Source: Sporosarcina sp. ANT_H38 (GTDB lineage Bacteria > Bacillota > Bacilli > Bacillales_A > Planococcaceae). From it: a stretch of DNA of 64,000 nucleotides. The notes beneath the pieces are model-generated. The model did not search any database. It was not told where the DNA came from and saw only the letters and a list, made by a program, of their open reading frames with translations. Positions within the stretch are counted from its first letter, which is position 1; each line of letters opens with the position of its first letter. The stretch covers positions 1-64,000 of the forward strand of contig NZ_VOBC01000003.1 in the NCBI RefSeq assembly GCF_008369195.1, read 5' to 3'. A program made the position numbers and the translations under genes. This document shows, one piece after another, positions 25,762 through 34,481 of the stretch.

Positions 25762-27060
25762 TTACTCCGAAACAGCCTCTGCCTTTTCCACTTTTGAATC
25801 CCCTAGTTCAGGATGCGCCTTTCGTACAACAGAAGGTCTAGCAAGGAATAGAACGGCGCCAATTAACAAGAGGCTTGAACCGATGAGAATCCACTGTGCC
25901 GGAAATATATCGTATAAGAATCCATAGATAACTACTCCAAGCGGCATAAGTGCCATCCCCATTGTTTCCAGGATTGAAAAGACGCGCCCCTTATAATCAT
26001 CGTCAATCATTTTCTGCATCATTACTTGCATGGGCGTATTTACCATGATCAATGTTGCTCCTAAGCTGAACATGAGGAACACGTATAACCCAAACATTAG
26101 CCCATATTGCATAGGTATTAATAGCGGCAGCGCCACGCTTCCCATAATGACACTCAGACAAAGAACGCCTCGTTTTCCCACGAGCAACGGGTACTTCACT
26201 TCTTTTCGCATTGATAAATAGATGGATAACAGCAGCATTCCCACCGCAAATGCACCTTCCGTTAACCCGAAATGCGTTGAATCCATCTTCATTTTTTCAA
26301 TTAGAATGAAGGCATAACCAACTTGGAATGCACCAAATAGGAAGTTGACGAATAAGGCAATCCAGATGAGCGCAATGAGAATCGGCTGAAGTTTTAAATA
26401 GGCTAACCCGGCTTTCATACTTTGTATCATGGATTCCTTTGGTTCCCCTGCTATTACTTCTTTGCGTTTCGCAAATAACTTAAAATTCATCGTTGATTCA
26501 AGAAATACGCCAATAATCGAAGCAGTCATGTATATTATAAGAAACACAGGCATTGACACGGTTCCGTACATTAAACCACCTACCGCTGGGCCTCCGATTG
26601 CCGCAAATGAAATGGACATCTGATTCATAGACATTGCTTTTTGAATCCGAGTCTCATCGACAAGTCCTGTTATGGATGAACTGAATGCTACACCCGAAAA
26701 TGTAGATGTAATCGATAAAATGACGGTTGTCGCATAGATTGCAACTAGAGATAAACCTGCTGTCAAACTGACAAGTAAGAGCCCCCCTATCGCAAAAGTT
26801 GAAGCGATTTGAGCTGTAATAATAATTGTTTTTCTTGAATACTTGTCGACCGCATAACCTGCAAAAGGTGCAATAAGCATCCTCGGTATAAGGCTACAAA
26901 TGAGATTCATCGCAAAACTTGTCGCGGATCCAGTCTCTTGTAAAATATAAAAACTAATTGCAAACGCGTATACTTGTGATCCGAATGAAGAAATAAGCTT
27001 GCTGATGGTGAACGTCCACAAGTGATATGTTGCTTTTTTAAGCTTCAAAACCTCTTCCAC
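25762..27060 (-). CDS. MFS exporter (DHA3/MefA-like)
   Basis: About 432 residues with 12 hydrophobic segments. AGYAVDKYSRKTIIITAQ is the motif A region of the MFS_3 (macrolide-efflux-like) group. The gene is divergent from an XRE-TPR regulator, and two palindromes lie in the shared gap, which suggests local control. Starts at 27078 (no ribosome binding site), 27060 (GTG after GGGG) and 27048 (TTG after GGAAGAGG) are possible; 27060 is chosen. The substrate is unknown. Confidence 0.86.
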   Translation of the reverse strand: MEEVLKLKKATYHLWTFTISKLISSFGSQVYAFAISFYILQETGSATSFAMNLICSLIPRMLIAPFAGYAVDKYSRKTIIITAQIASTFAIGGLLLVSLTAGLSLVAIYATTVILSITSTFSGVAFSSSITGLVDETRIQKAMSMNQMSISFAAIGGPAVGGLMYGTVSMPVFLIIYMTASIIGVFLESTMNFKLFAKRKEVIAGEPKESMIQSMKAGLAYLKLQPILIALIWIALFVNFLFGAFQVGYAFILIEKMKMDSTHFGLTEGAFAVGMLLLSIYLSMRKEVKYPLLVGKRGVLCLSVIMGSVALPLLIPMQYGLMFGLYVFLMFSLGATLIMVNTPMQVMMQKMIDDDYKGRVFSILETMGMALMPLGVVIYGFLYDIFPAQWILIGSSLLLIGAVLFLARPSVVRKAHPELGDSKVEKAEAVSE

Positions 27061-27080
27061 GCAAACACCCCGCCTCATAA

Positions 27081-27099
27081 TGTTTAATCTGATTAAACA
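27081..27099. promoter_or_regulatory. palindrome 1 upstream of MFS gene
   Basis: Perfect inverted repeat TGTTTAATC-T-GATTAAACA. It lies about 20 bases before the MFS start, where a repressor would block transcription. The binding protein is likely the divergent XRE-TPR regulator, by inference. Confidence 0.6.
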
Positions 27100-27134
27100 A
27101 ACAATAACACGCTCCCTCTTCCATTACAAGCGTA

Positions 27135-27153
27135 AGTTTAATATAATTAAACT
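27135..27153. promoter_or_regulatory. palindrome 2 in the MFS/XRE gap
   Basis: Perfect inverted repeat AGTTTAAT-ATA-ATTAAACT. It shares the GTTTAAT half-site with palindrome 1, 54 bases away, consistent with a two-site operator. Confidence 0.55.
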
Positions 27154-27156
27154 ATA

Positions 27157-27203
27157 TTCAATTTAATTCAGCTAAGTTCAAGATCTAGCTGAATTAAATT
27201 GAA
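27157..27203. repeat. 18-bp perfect hairpin in the MFS/XRE gap
   Basis: Arms of 18 bases (TTCAATTTAATTCAGCTA and its exact complement) around an 11-base loop. It directly adjoins the GC-rich repeat element that starts at 27204. There is no T-run, so simple termination is unlikely. Confidence 0.75.
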
Positions 27204-27285
27204 GCCTCCGGCGGATGTCACAGATTTTGAAGTGAGTTAATTGAGCTTTGCTCAATTCAAAATCTGGACGCAATTACGCCGAGGC
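27204..27285. repeat. palindromic intergenic repeat element
   Basis: Ends GCCTCCGGCG and CGCCGAGGC are near-complementary, inner arms AGATTTTGAA and TTCAAAATCT are exactly complementary, and the centre folds again (TTGAGC-TTT-GCTCAA). From memory, similar GCCTCCGGCGGATGTC elements recur in Planococcaceae; not checked. It ends 5 bases before the XRE reading frame opens. Confidence 0.65.
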
Positions 27286-27289
27286 ATAA

Positions 27290-28537
27290 TTGATAATCAT
27301 GGAGGTGTGCTCTATCGAAACGTTAGGTGAGAGAATACGTAAACTAAGAAAACAACAGAAACTTACGTTAGAAGCACTTGCAGGAGAAGGCTTGACGAAA
27401 GGCATGCTGAGCTTGATTGAGAACAACAAGGCGAACCCTTCGATGGACAGCCTTTCTTATATAGCGGGTAGGCTAGGCGTTGAAGTTTCCGAGTTGCTGG
27501 AAGAAGTGAGTACGCAGGAGTTAAGAGAAGTGTTGGAGAAGGCAGAGAAGTTATTCAATACCGAGTTTGATGAACTGACGGATGAATTGAGACAACTCAT
27601 TACGTTAGTTGAACCTTATACAGAAAAATTGACGCAAGGGTACGAATCTGCACGCCTACTGGAAATGTATAGCCGCTGTCTTCATTATGAAAAAAAGGAT
27701 GGTTGGCAGGCGTTTTCTGATCGGGCTGCGACTATCTATGAGCAGATGAAAATTATTCAGAGGCGCGCCAGTATCGGTGCATTTCGGGCGTTGGTCAAAT
27801 TCACAGAACATAACTATGACGAGTCGCTTACAATCCTGCTCCGAGAACGTTCTGAAATCGAAGCAACCAATGCCTATATCGACCCAATGACACGACTAGA
27901 CTTTGACTACACGGAAGCAATTCTTCACTTCGCAGTAGGTGATTCCGAATCAGCTATCCGGATCATGAAGAGCGGTATCGAGTTTTCGAAGGAGAAACAG
28001 GTGTTTTATCGTATAGATTACTTATATAGACTTGCAGTTATGCATGCGATGATGAATGGAGATGACGTAGAATACGCATATTATATAAAGAAAATAACGC
28101 AATATGGAGATTTTGCTGACGACCAAGATGCGCTCTTTTACGCAGAATTTGTAGAGGTCCATTATTTAAATTCGTTTAAAAAGTCCTATAAAGAAGCTCA
28201 TCTCTTATTAAATTCAATTTTAGAAAAAGATGGTTATTCTAAGGAATATGAGTCATTTATCAACCAAGAACAAGGGATATCTCTCTTCGGATTACATGAC
28301 TTTGAACAAGCACTTGTATTCCTTGAAAAAGTTACAATCGCTGATTACACCCATCATCCCTTCGACTTATCCAGGCTTTACGAAAAGGATGCATACCAAG
28401 CACTTTGCCATGCGGAGCTTGGTAACTCAGTTGAAGCGACACGTCTCATTGACATTGCAGTAGAAAATATATCAATAATGCCACACACCCCATACAAAGA
28501 TTTCATCATGGCCACACATAAACTAATTACAAGATAA
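27290..28537 (+). CDS. XRE-family regulator with TPR repeats
   Basis: About 415 residues: an N-terminal helix-turn-helix (LGERIRKLRKQQKLTLEALAG) followed by about 350 residues of TPR-like helices, the build of PlcR/RNPP-type or related regulators. It is divergent from an MFS exporter that it probably controls. The start is unclear: TTG 27290 and ATG 27299 lack a good site, while GGAGGTG at 27301-27307 points to an ATC codon at 27314, exactly where homologues would begin (xETLGERI). Confidence 0.85.
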   Translation: MIIMEVCSIETLGERIRKLRKQQKLTLEALAGEGLTKGMLSLIENNKANPSMDSLSYIAGRLGVEVSELLEEVSTQELREVLEKAEKLFNTEFDELTDELRQLITLVEPYTEKLTQGYESARLLEMYSRCLHYEKKDGWQAFSDRAATIYEQMKIIQRRASIGAFRALVKFTEHNYDESLTILLRERSEIEATNAYIDPMTRLDFDYTEAILHFAVGDSESAIRIMKSGIEFSKEKQVFYRIDYLYRLAVMHAMMNGDDVEYAYYIKKITQYGDFADDQDALFYAEFVEVHYLNSFKKSYKEAHLLLNSILEKDGYSKEYESFINQEQGISLFGLHDFEQALVFLEKVTIADYTHHPFDLSRLYEKDAYQALCHAELGNSVEATRLIDIAVENISIMPHTPYKDFIMATHKLITR

Positions 28538-28580
28538 AAAATACCGCAGAAGACGATATGACGTCTTCTGCGGTATTTTT
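28536..28580. terminator. bidirectional terminator between XRE gene and tcyP
   Basis: Arms AAATACCGCAGAAGACG and CGTCTTCTGCGGTATTT around ATATGA, with A and T runs outside. It overlaps the XRE stop codon. Confidence 0.94.
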
Positions 28581-28618
28581 TATAATTTGTCAAACACACT
28601 TTATCGTCGATAAACGAC

Positions 28619-30010
28619 TTATGCTTCAGACGTCTGTTTATCAAGCGGAGCATTGTATATATCTTTATCCAATTCACCTGTCACACGTGCAGTCGTAACA
28701 CCGGCTGTCATAGAACCACTGACATTTAATGCTGTACGGCCCATGTCGATAAGCGGTTCTACTGAAATCAACAGTCCTGCTAATACAACTGGCAAGTTAA
28801 GCGCTGACAGAACAAGAATCGCAGCGAATGTTGCTCCGCCGCCAACTCCAGCAACTCCGAATGAGCTGATTGCCACAATAGCAATCAATGTTATAAGGAA
28901 TGTTGGTTCAAGCGGATTCTGTCCTACTGAAGGTGCAATCATCACTGCGAGCATCGCAGGGTAGATTCCAGCACAACCATTTTGACCGATTGATAAGCCG
29001 AATGAGCCCGCAAAGTTGGCAATCCCATCAGGAACGCCGAGGCGATTCGTCTGTGTATCAATGTTAAGTGGAAGTGCCCCTGCACTCGACCGTGAAGAGA
29101 AAGCGAATATCAAAACTTCCCCTGCTTTTTTCAAGTAAGTAATTGGGTTTAATCCCGACAGTGTAATAATGATTAAGTGAATACCGAACATAACCAAAAT
29201 GGCTACATATGAAGCAAGTACAAACTTACCTAAACTATATATAGCGGCAAAGTCAGACGTCGCTACGGTGGTAGCAATAATCGCTAGAATACCGTACGGA
29301 GTCAAGCGCAGAACGATTTTTACAACTCCCATGATCAAAGAATAAATCGCATCGATTCCTTTTTTCACTGTAGCCGCATTTTTTTCATCTTTTCTCGTAA
29401 GTGTCAAATATGCAAATCCTAGAAATGCAGCGAAGATAACTACTCCAATTGTCGATGTCGGACGTGCGCCCGTTAAATCAAGGAACGGATTCCCTGGTAA
29501 TAAGTCGATCAACTGATCTGGCAATGTACGATCCGCAATACCTGCAGAACGTTCTTCTATGGAAGCGCCACGTGCAAGTTCAGCTTCCCCTTGCACAATT
29601 TCCGATGCATCAAGACCGAAGAGAAGTGTAACAGAAATCCCGATAACTGCAGCGATCGCTGTTGTTCCGATAAGAAGCCCTAATATTAATCCAGCCATTT
29701 TACCAAAGTTCTTGCCAATTGTTATTTTCGTGAATGCCCCAAGGATAGAAATGAAGACAAGTGGCATAACAATCATCTGAAGTAATTTAACATATCCTGT
29801 ACCTATTAAGTTAAACCATGGTATAGACTCCTTCAATACCGCAGAATCTGTACCGTATGCAAAGTGTAAAATAAGTCCATATGCAATCCCAAGCCCCAGC
29901 CCTGTAAATACACGTTTCGAAAACGAAAGCTTTTTGCGATGCATACTATATAGTATACCAACCAGTAAAAGCAATCCGGCAATGTTCAGGATTAGTAATA
30001 ATGTATCCAC
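28619..30010 (-). CDS. tcyP: L-cystine symporter TcyP
   Basis: A 463-residue dicarboxylate/amino acid:cation symporter-family protein, colinear with B. subtilis TcyP. Recognisable segments are MIVMPLVFISILGAFTKI, FSSRSSAGALPLNI, and AVGVGGGATFAAILVLSALN-like VAGVGGGATFAAILV. It imports cystine, and possibly related sulfur compounds, across the membrane. It is monocistronic between two terminators. The promoter is not clear; TTGACT and TATAAA 15 bases apart are candidates. Confidence 0.93.
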   Translation of the reverse strand: MDTLLLILNIAGLLLLVGILYSMHRKKLSFSKRVFTGLGLGIAYGLILHFAYGTDSAVLKESIPWFNLIGTGYVKLLQMIVMPLVFISILGAFTKITIGKNFGKMAGLILGLLIGTTAIAAVIGISVTLLFGLDASEIVQGEAELARGASIEERSAGIADRTLPDQLIDLLPGNPFLDLTGARPTSTIGVVIFAAFLGFAYLTLTRKDEKNAATVKKGIDAIYSLIMGVVKIVLRLTPYGILAIIATTVATSDFAAIYSLGKFVLASYVAILVMFGIHLIIITLSGLNPITYLKKAGEVLIFAFSSRSSAGALPLNIDTQTNRLGVPDGIANFAGSFGLSIGQNGCAGIYPAMLAVMIAPSVGQNPLEPTFLITLIAIVAISSFGVAGVGGGATFAAILVLSALNLPVVLAGLLISVEPLIDMGRTALNVSGSMTAGVTTARVTGELDKDIYNAPLDKQTSEA

Positions 30011-30181
30011 TCTTTATTCCCCCTAATGTTTATATAAGCGCAATGTATAGAATTCACTTTATACCATCAATACCTATCAGTCAAGTAGGGTTTTAATTAT
30101 TTAGTTTCCTATATTATCTTCGTTTCCCATAGTTATACGGTATACTAGCAGTATCGTCATTATTTGCAAAGGAGGTCGCGT

Positions 30182-31633
30182 ATGGCCCAACTAATTAGTA
30201 TTTCATTGACTGCAATACTTATCTTGAACATATTTCTTGCGGTTGCCCTTATTTTTCTTGAAAGAAGAGATCCTACTACAACATGGGCATGGCTTCTCGT
30301 TTTATTTTTCATTCCGTTTTTTGGCTTCTTCATCTACCTCTTACTCGGTAGACAGCTGAGAGAAAAACATCTTTTCCGCTGGGAGGGTCGGAGTAAAATC
30401 GGGATTGATCAATTAATAGATTTTCAAATAAAAGCAATCGAAGAAGACACCCTCGAATTTAGACTCGATGACACGTCTCATTACAAAGATATGATCTACC
30501 TCCACCTTAGAAACAACCATGCTGTTTTGACGCAAGACAATGACGTCCAAGTTTTTAATGACGGCGCCGCAAAATTCGAATCACTCATCCAAGACCTCGA
30601 ACAAGCGAAAGATCATATTCATTTTCAATATTATATTTTCAAGTTGGATACCCTCGGCACGAGGATACTAAGCGTTTTAATCAAAAAAGCAAAGCAAGGT
30701 GTAAAAGTACGTTTGTTATTCGACGCAATCGGTTCTCGCGGACTCCGCAAGAGACATTTGCAAGAACTGATTGATAACGGTGGAGATGTTGAAGCATTTT
30801 TCCCAGCTACTTTACCGCTCATCAATCCTCGTATGAATTTCCGAAATCATAGAAAAATCGTTGTTATCGATGGGCGAATTGGTTATGTGGGCGGCTTCAA
30901 TGTCGGTGATGAATACCTGGGACTGAATAAGAAGTTCGGCTATTGGCGCGATACACATCTTCGTATTGAAGGAAGTGCCGTGCACCCGCTGCAGACAAGA
31001 TTTATATTGGACTGGAACCAAGCATCCGAAAAAAATGATATCGAATATGCAGAGCGATTTTTCCCAGCAATTCCCCAAAAAGGTACGGTAGGGATGCAAA
31101 TTGTTTCAAGTGGACCTGACTCTGAGTGGGAGCAGATTAAAGACGGTTATTTGAAAATGATTTTCATTGCAAAAAAGTATATTTATATTCAATCACCTTA
31201 CTTCATCCCAGACGTTAGTTTCCTGGACGCACTGCGCATCGCCTGCCTTTCAGGGGTCGATGTACGGATAATGATTCCGAACAAACCTGACCATATGTTT
31301 GTTTATTGGGCAACGTATTCGAATGTTGGTAAATTGTTGAAGGCAGGAGCCAAAGTATATATCTACGAAAACGGCTTCTTGCATACAAAGCAGATTGTTG
31401 TCGATGATGAGCTTTCTTCTGTCGGAACTGCCAATATTGATGTGCGTAGCTTCAAGTTAAACTTCGAAGTTAACGCCTTCATTTATGATCGTGAAAAATC
31501 ACATGAATTAGCTATGCTTTTCGAACAAGATATACAATTATCGACAGAATTGACCTATGAAATGTATTTGGAACGATCACAAATGATTAAAATAAAGGAA
31601 TCAGTTTCACGATTGCTTTCACCCATTCTATAA
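30182..31633 (+). CDS. cls: Cardiolipin synthase
   Basis: A 483-residue phospholipase D-superfamily enzyme with two N-terminal transmembrane helices (about 1-60) and two HKD motifs, NHRKIVVIDG and LHTKQIVVDD. It condenses two phosphatidylglycerols to cardiolipin at the membrane. The ATG at 30182 lies 6 bases after AAAGGAGG. The reading frame extends upstream to 30164 without support. Confidence 0.95.
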   Translation: MAQLISISLTAILILNIFLAVALIFLERRDPTTTWAWLLVLFFIPFFGFFIYLLLGRQLREKHLFRWEGRSKIGIDQLIDFQIKAIEEDTLEFRLDDTSHYKDMIYLHLRNNHAVLTQDNDVQVFNDGAAKFESLIQDLEQAKDHIHFQYYIFKLDTLGTRILSVLIKKAKQGVKVRLLFDAIGSRGLRKRHLQELIDNGGDVEAFFPATLPLINPRMNFRNHRKIVVIDGRIGYVGGFNVGDEYLGLNKKFGYWRDTHLRIEGSAVHPLQTRFILDWNQASEKNDIEYAERFFPAIPQKGTVGMQIVSSGPDSEWEQIKDGYLKMIFIAKKYIYIQSPYFIPDVSFLDALRIACLSGVDVRIMIPNKPDHMFVYWATYSNVGKLLKAGAKVYIYENGFLHTKQIVVDDELSSVGTANIDVRSFKLNFEVNAFIYDREKSHELAMLFEQDIQLSTELTYEMYLERSQMIKIKESVSRLLSPIL

Positions 31634-31663
31634 CAAACAAAAACGCTAGAATCTTGACGTAAA

Positions 31664-31702
31664 CTAAAGGGACGCACCGTTAATACGGTACGTCCCTTTT
31701 AG
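31664..31702. terminator. bidirectional terminator between cls and vanY-like gene
   Basis: AAAGGGACG and ACCGT pair with ACGGT and CGTCCCTTT (one bulge) around TAATA. Confidence 0.88.
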
Positions 31703-31730
31703 TATATGGAAATCCAAGTCAATTATGCGT

Positions 31731-32705
31731 TTATTGGACCCCTAAATATTCTTCTAACGTAAGATTTCGGTTGAAGATTTCAGCTGCAATTTCAGTACCC
31801 ACATAACGGAAATGCCAAGACTCATGCATATACCCTGTAATCTGTTCTTTCCCTTCAGGATAGCGCATGACGAAACCGAATCTGTGGGCATTTGCTGCCA
31901 CCCATTTCCCAGCTGCTGTTTCACCAAATGATGATGAAGCAAAGTGCTGTTCGAAATTCACTTCACCTATGTCGAATGCCAATCCTGTTTGGTGTTCAGA
32001 ATACCCTGGGCGTGCACTGTACGTATCTGCTGCTTTTTTACCATCACGGGCAACATATCTATCGTAAAGTGTCGTCTGGTATTCAAACGAGCGATATGTG
32101 CTGAAAGCATTGAGATTAAAATCTGCAAGTTTTGCTTCTGCCGCCATTTTTTCAAATGCCGCACGCGCTTTTTTGTCTTCTCCCGGTGCATAGGTTGTCG
32201 GAAGAGGATACTTTTTATTGGCAAGTAAAATCCCTTTTATAATCTTCGGTTCCTTAGGAAGCACCTGACCTTCGATATATCCTCCGTTATCAATCGATGG
32301 AGTCTGTTTCACTTCAGTGCTAGATCCGGCATCGGTGTTTTTAGACGGTTTAGATGGAGGATTTTTTTGCTCAGTTTTTTTCTGTTCTGGTGTAACCTCT
32401 TGTACTTTCCCGGGTTCAGTCTCTTCTTTCGTTGCATCAGCATCAGCATCCGGTTCTACCACTGGTTCGTCCGGTTCTCCTGCAGAGTCAGGAAGTTCGA
32501 TTGGCTCTGTTTCTGGGACTTCTTCCTCTTCAGAAACAGACATGCCCATAGCTTCCTGGCCTTTTTTAATACTTTTTTCTACATCCCAGTCATTCATTCC
32601 AAGTCCAATTACCAGACCTGTCATGATGACACCAGAAATAACTAAAGTAATCGTTAATGCCTTACCCTGCTTTTTTTTATTGGTATAGTTGTTTTTTCGT
32701 TTCAT
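31731..32705 (-). CDS. D-alanyl-D-alanine carboxypeptidase, VanY/M15B type
   Basis: A 324-residue protein with an N-terminal membrane anchor (about 15-35), a long Glu/Pro/Asp-rich linker (about 50-130) and a C-terminal M15B peptidase domain. Zinc-binding and catalytic residues lie in SEHQTGLAFDIG and HESWHFRYVG. It should trim the terminal D-Ala from peptidoglycan stems outside the cell. The long linker would span the wall. It is not part of a van resistance cluster. Confidence 0.92.
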   Translation of the reverse strand: MKRKNNYTNKKKQGKALTITLVISGVIMTGLVIGLGMNDWDVEKSIKKGQEAMGMSVSEEEEVPETEPIELPDSAGEPDEPVVEPDADADATKEETEPGKVQEVTPEQKKTEQKNPPSKPSKNTDAGSSTEVKQTPSIDNGGYIEGQVLPKEPKIIKGILLANKKYPLPTTYAPGEDKKARAAFEKMAAEAKLADFNLNAFSTYRSFEYQTTLYDRYVARDGKKAADTYSARPGYSEHQTGLAFDIGEVNFEQHFASSSFGETAAGKWVAANAHRFGFVMRYPEGKEQITGYMHESWHFRYVGTEIAAEIFNRNLTLEEYLGVQ

Positions 32706-32820
32706 CAGTAAGCCTACCTTCTCAATATATATCTATATTCTACCATCATTTTTCTTCGTGGTCTTCGTATGCTATCATTTAATGTCAAGATTACTGAAAA
32801 GTTTGTAAATGATAAATCAA

Positions 32821-33047
32821 ATGAATAACCAAAGATGGCTTTCGTTGAGTTTCTTCACTTTTTTCTTTACTTGGGACGTATTTATGCCCTATTGGACCGG
32901 CTGGCTAACCATTGAAAAAGCTTATCCGTAACAGCAGCAAGTATTATTTATGACAGATCCCCAAGGCTCGCATTTATCGGTATGATTATCTGTTCTGTTC
33001 CAGCTATCATCATTGTTCTGATGACTAGGAATAAATATGCTTATTGA
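32821..33047 (+). pseudogene. MFS symporter deletion remnant
   Basis: The first 36 codons (MNNQRWLSLSFFTFFFTWDV onward, to KAYP and a stop at 32929-32931) look like helix 1 of a LacY/nucleoside-symporter-like MFS protein. In another frame, about 38 codons (AASIIYDRSPRLAFIG onward to NKYAY and TGA at 33045-33047) look like a final MFS helix and C terminus. The roughly 330 residues between are gone. This fits an internal deletion with a frameshift near 32926-32935. Confidence 0.7.
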
Positions 33048-33066
33048 GCTGCATTTATTGACTCAT

Positions 33067-33114
33067 AGAAAAGACGCTCACTAGGCGTTTCAGTTCCCGT
33101 TGAGCGTCTTTTCT
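33067..33114. terminator. bidirectional terminator after the MFS remnant
   Basis: Perfect 14-base arms AGAAAAGACGCTCA and TGAGCGTCTTTTCT around a 20-base loop. It abuts the stop of the minus-strand gene at 33115. Confidence 0.9.
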
Positions 33115-33363
33115 TTACACAACAAAATTGACGATGAGCAACACTACAAAAGCGCTCCCGAAAAAGATAGACATCCACAACATCCATTTCGACTCACGTA
33201 TCATACCCTGCTTTCGAAAGGATTCTGACCGAGCCCCGTTCGTCAATGAAAAAAGAGCCACCATCGACAGAACAGCATTATTTAGGTCTAGCTTGATGAT
33301 GAAATAAATGGACGCTAATGCGGCTGTTACAATCCCGATTCCAAATAGCCATTTAGTTTGCAT
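33115..33363 (-). CDS. Small two-helix membrane protein, unknown
   Basis: An 82-residue protein with hydrophobic segments near residues 5-25 and 60-80 and a basic middle (GARSESFRKQGMIRESKW). I do not recognise the family. ATG 33363 follows GGGAGG by 10 bases; the frame extends upstream to 33396 without a ribosome binding site. It has its own terminator. Confidence 0.72.
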   Translation of the reverse strand: MQTKWLFGIGIVTAALASIYFIIKLDLNNAVLSMVALFSLTNGARSESFRKQGMIRESKWMLWMSIFFGSAFVVLLIVNFVV

Positions 33364-33500
33364 ACTGTATAAACCTCCCTTGGCTAGATAATCCACACCG
33401 TTTGATCCTATTTATATAGTTTGAATGAATGATTCCGTTGAATAATGCTCTAGCTACACCCATAAGGCGGCTTCGCTGCGTTAGAATCGTACCGGATTAG

Positions 33501-33529
33501 AAAAAAGGCTGAAGATTTCTCTTCAGCCT
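33501..33529 (-). terminator. yidC terminator
   Basis: On the minus strand AGGCTGAAG pairs with CTTCAGCCT around AGAAAT, followed by six T. Confidence 0.9.
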
Positions 33530-33533
33530 ACTT

Positions 33534-34418
33534 TCATTTATCGTCTTTCTTGTCTTTCTTTTTCACTACTTTTTCTAAATTCACTTCTTTTACTTCTTTT
33601 ACTTCTTTTACTTCATTTACTTCTTCCAAAATTACAGCTTCATCATTACTTTCAACAACCACTTCAGGATGCTTGTAATAGAATTTACGACCTAAATACG
33701 TTTGGAAGATTAAGAGAAGTCCGCCAACTGCCCAGTAAAGAGGCAAAGCCGCCATTGCATTGAATGATATGAACATAATCATAATAGGCGATAAATAAAT
33801 GAACGCTTTCATCTGTTTCTGTTGTTGTTCCGGCATTGTCCATAATGATACTCGTGCTTGTACGAAGTAGACCGCACCGGCAAGTACCATCATAATCATA
33901 TCGGGTTCCCCGAGATTGAACCAAAGGAACTCATGTGTTTTCACATCTGTAGAATTGAGGATGGCGAAGTAGAGGCCCATGATGATCGGCATCTGGATGA
34001 TTAGCGGAAGACAACCCATATTAAGCGGATTGACACCATGCTTCGAATAAAGCCCCATCATTTCTTGCTGAAGCTTCATTTGCTCATCTTTTTGTTCTTT
34101 TTCTTTCGCTTCTTTCAAACGCTTTTGAATGTCTTCCATCTCAGGACGGAGTGCATCCATTTTAACTTTCATGTTCTGTTGCGACTTATAATTCTTCAGC
34201 ATTAGCGGCATAAGAATCATACGAATTAATACAGTGATTAGAATAATCGACAGACCGTAATTTCCGTTAAAGAAATCACTAAAAAAATGTAGTAGCCAAT
34301 CCATTGGCTTAACGAAAATATTATAGAATGTACCTTCTTTGTTCTCAATGCCAGCACAACCGCTTAGAAAAACGACAGTGGTCATTAACATCGCGACTAA
34401 TCCAATTTTCTTCTTCAT
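33534..34418 (-). CDS. yidC: YidC/OxaA membrane protein insertase
   Basis: A 294-residue lipoprotein (signal ending LSGC) with five hydrophobic segments and the YidC core, including YGLSIILITVLIRMILMPL, MKVKMDALRPEMEDIQKRL and GCLPLIIQMPIIMGLY. It inserts membrane proteins with or without Sec. It is not beside rnpA, so it is probably the second paralogue; no MifM-like upstream gene is visible. The C-terminal tail has a run of KEV repeats before a Lys-rich end. ATG 34418 follows AAGGTGA. Confidence 0.93.
   Translation of the reverse strand: MKKKIGLVAMLMTTVVFLSGCAGIENKEGTFYNIFVKPMDWLLHFFSDFFNGNYGLSIILITVLIRMILMPLMLKNYKSQQNMKVKMDALRPEMEDIQKRLKEAKEKEQKDEQMKLQQEMMGLYSKHGVNPLNMGCLPLIIQMPIIMGLYFAILNSTDVKTHEFLWFNLGEPDMIMMVLAGAVYFVQARVSLWTMPEQQQKQMKAFIYLSPIMIMFISFNAMAALPLYWAVGGLLLIFQTYLGRKFYYKHPEVVVESNDEAVILEEVNEVKEVKEVKEVNLEKVVKKKDKKDDK
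33580..33623. repeat. 9-bp tandem repeat in yidC 3' end
   Basis: Plus strand shows ACTTCTTTT repeated about four times with one variant, encoding consecutive Lys-Glu-Val units in the YidC tail. Such a tract could change length by slippage without a frameshift. Confidence 0.8.
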
Positions 34419-34451
34419 TAGATTCACCTTCACTATTTCAAACTATTATAA

Positions 34452-34481
34452 ATTATACCTTACCTAGTCCCCTAATTACAA
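34452..34481 (-). promoter_or_regulatory. putative yidC promoter
   Basis: Minus strand TTGTAA, an 18-base spacer and TATAAT, 34 bases before the yidC start. Confidence 0.65.

Noticed and set aside
31731..32705. Vancomycin-resistance vanY
   Set aside because: No vanH, vanA or vanX partners; single M15B carboxypeptidases are common housekeeping enzymes.
33449..33505. Sixth copy of the dispersed repeat
   Set aside because: Only GTAGCTAGA and a GC-rich middle resemble it; the AGAAAAG end is missing in the right position.
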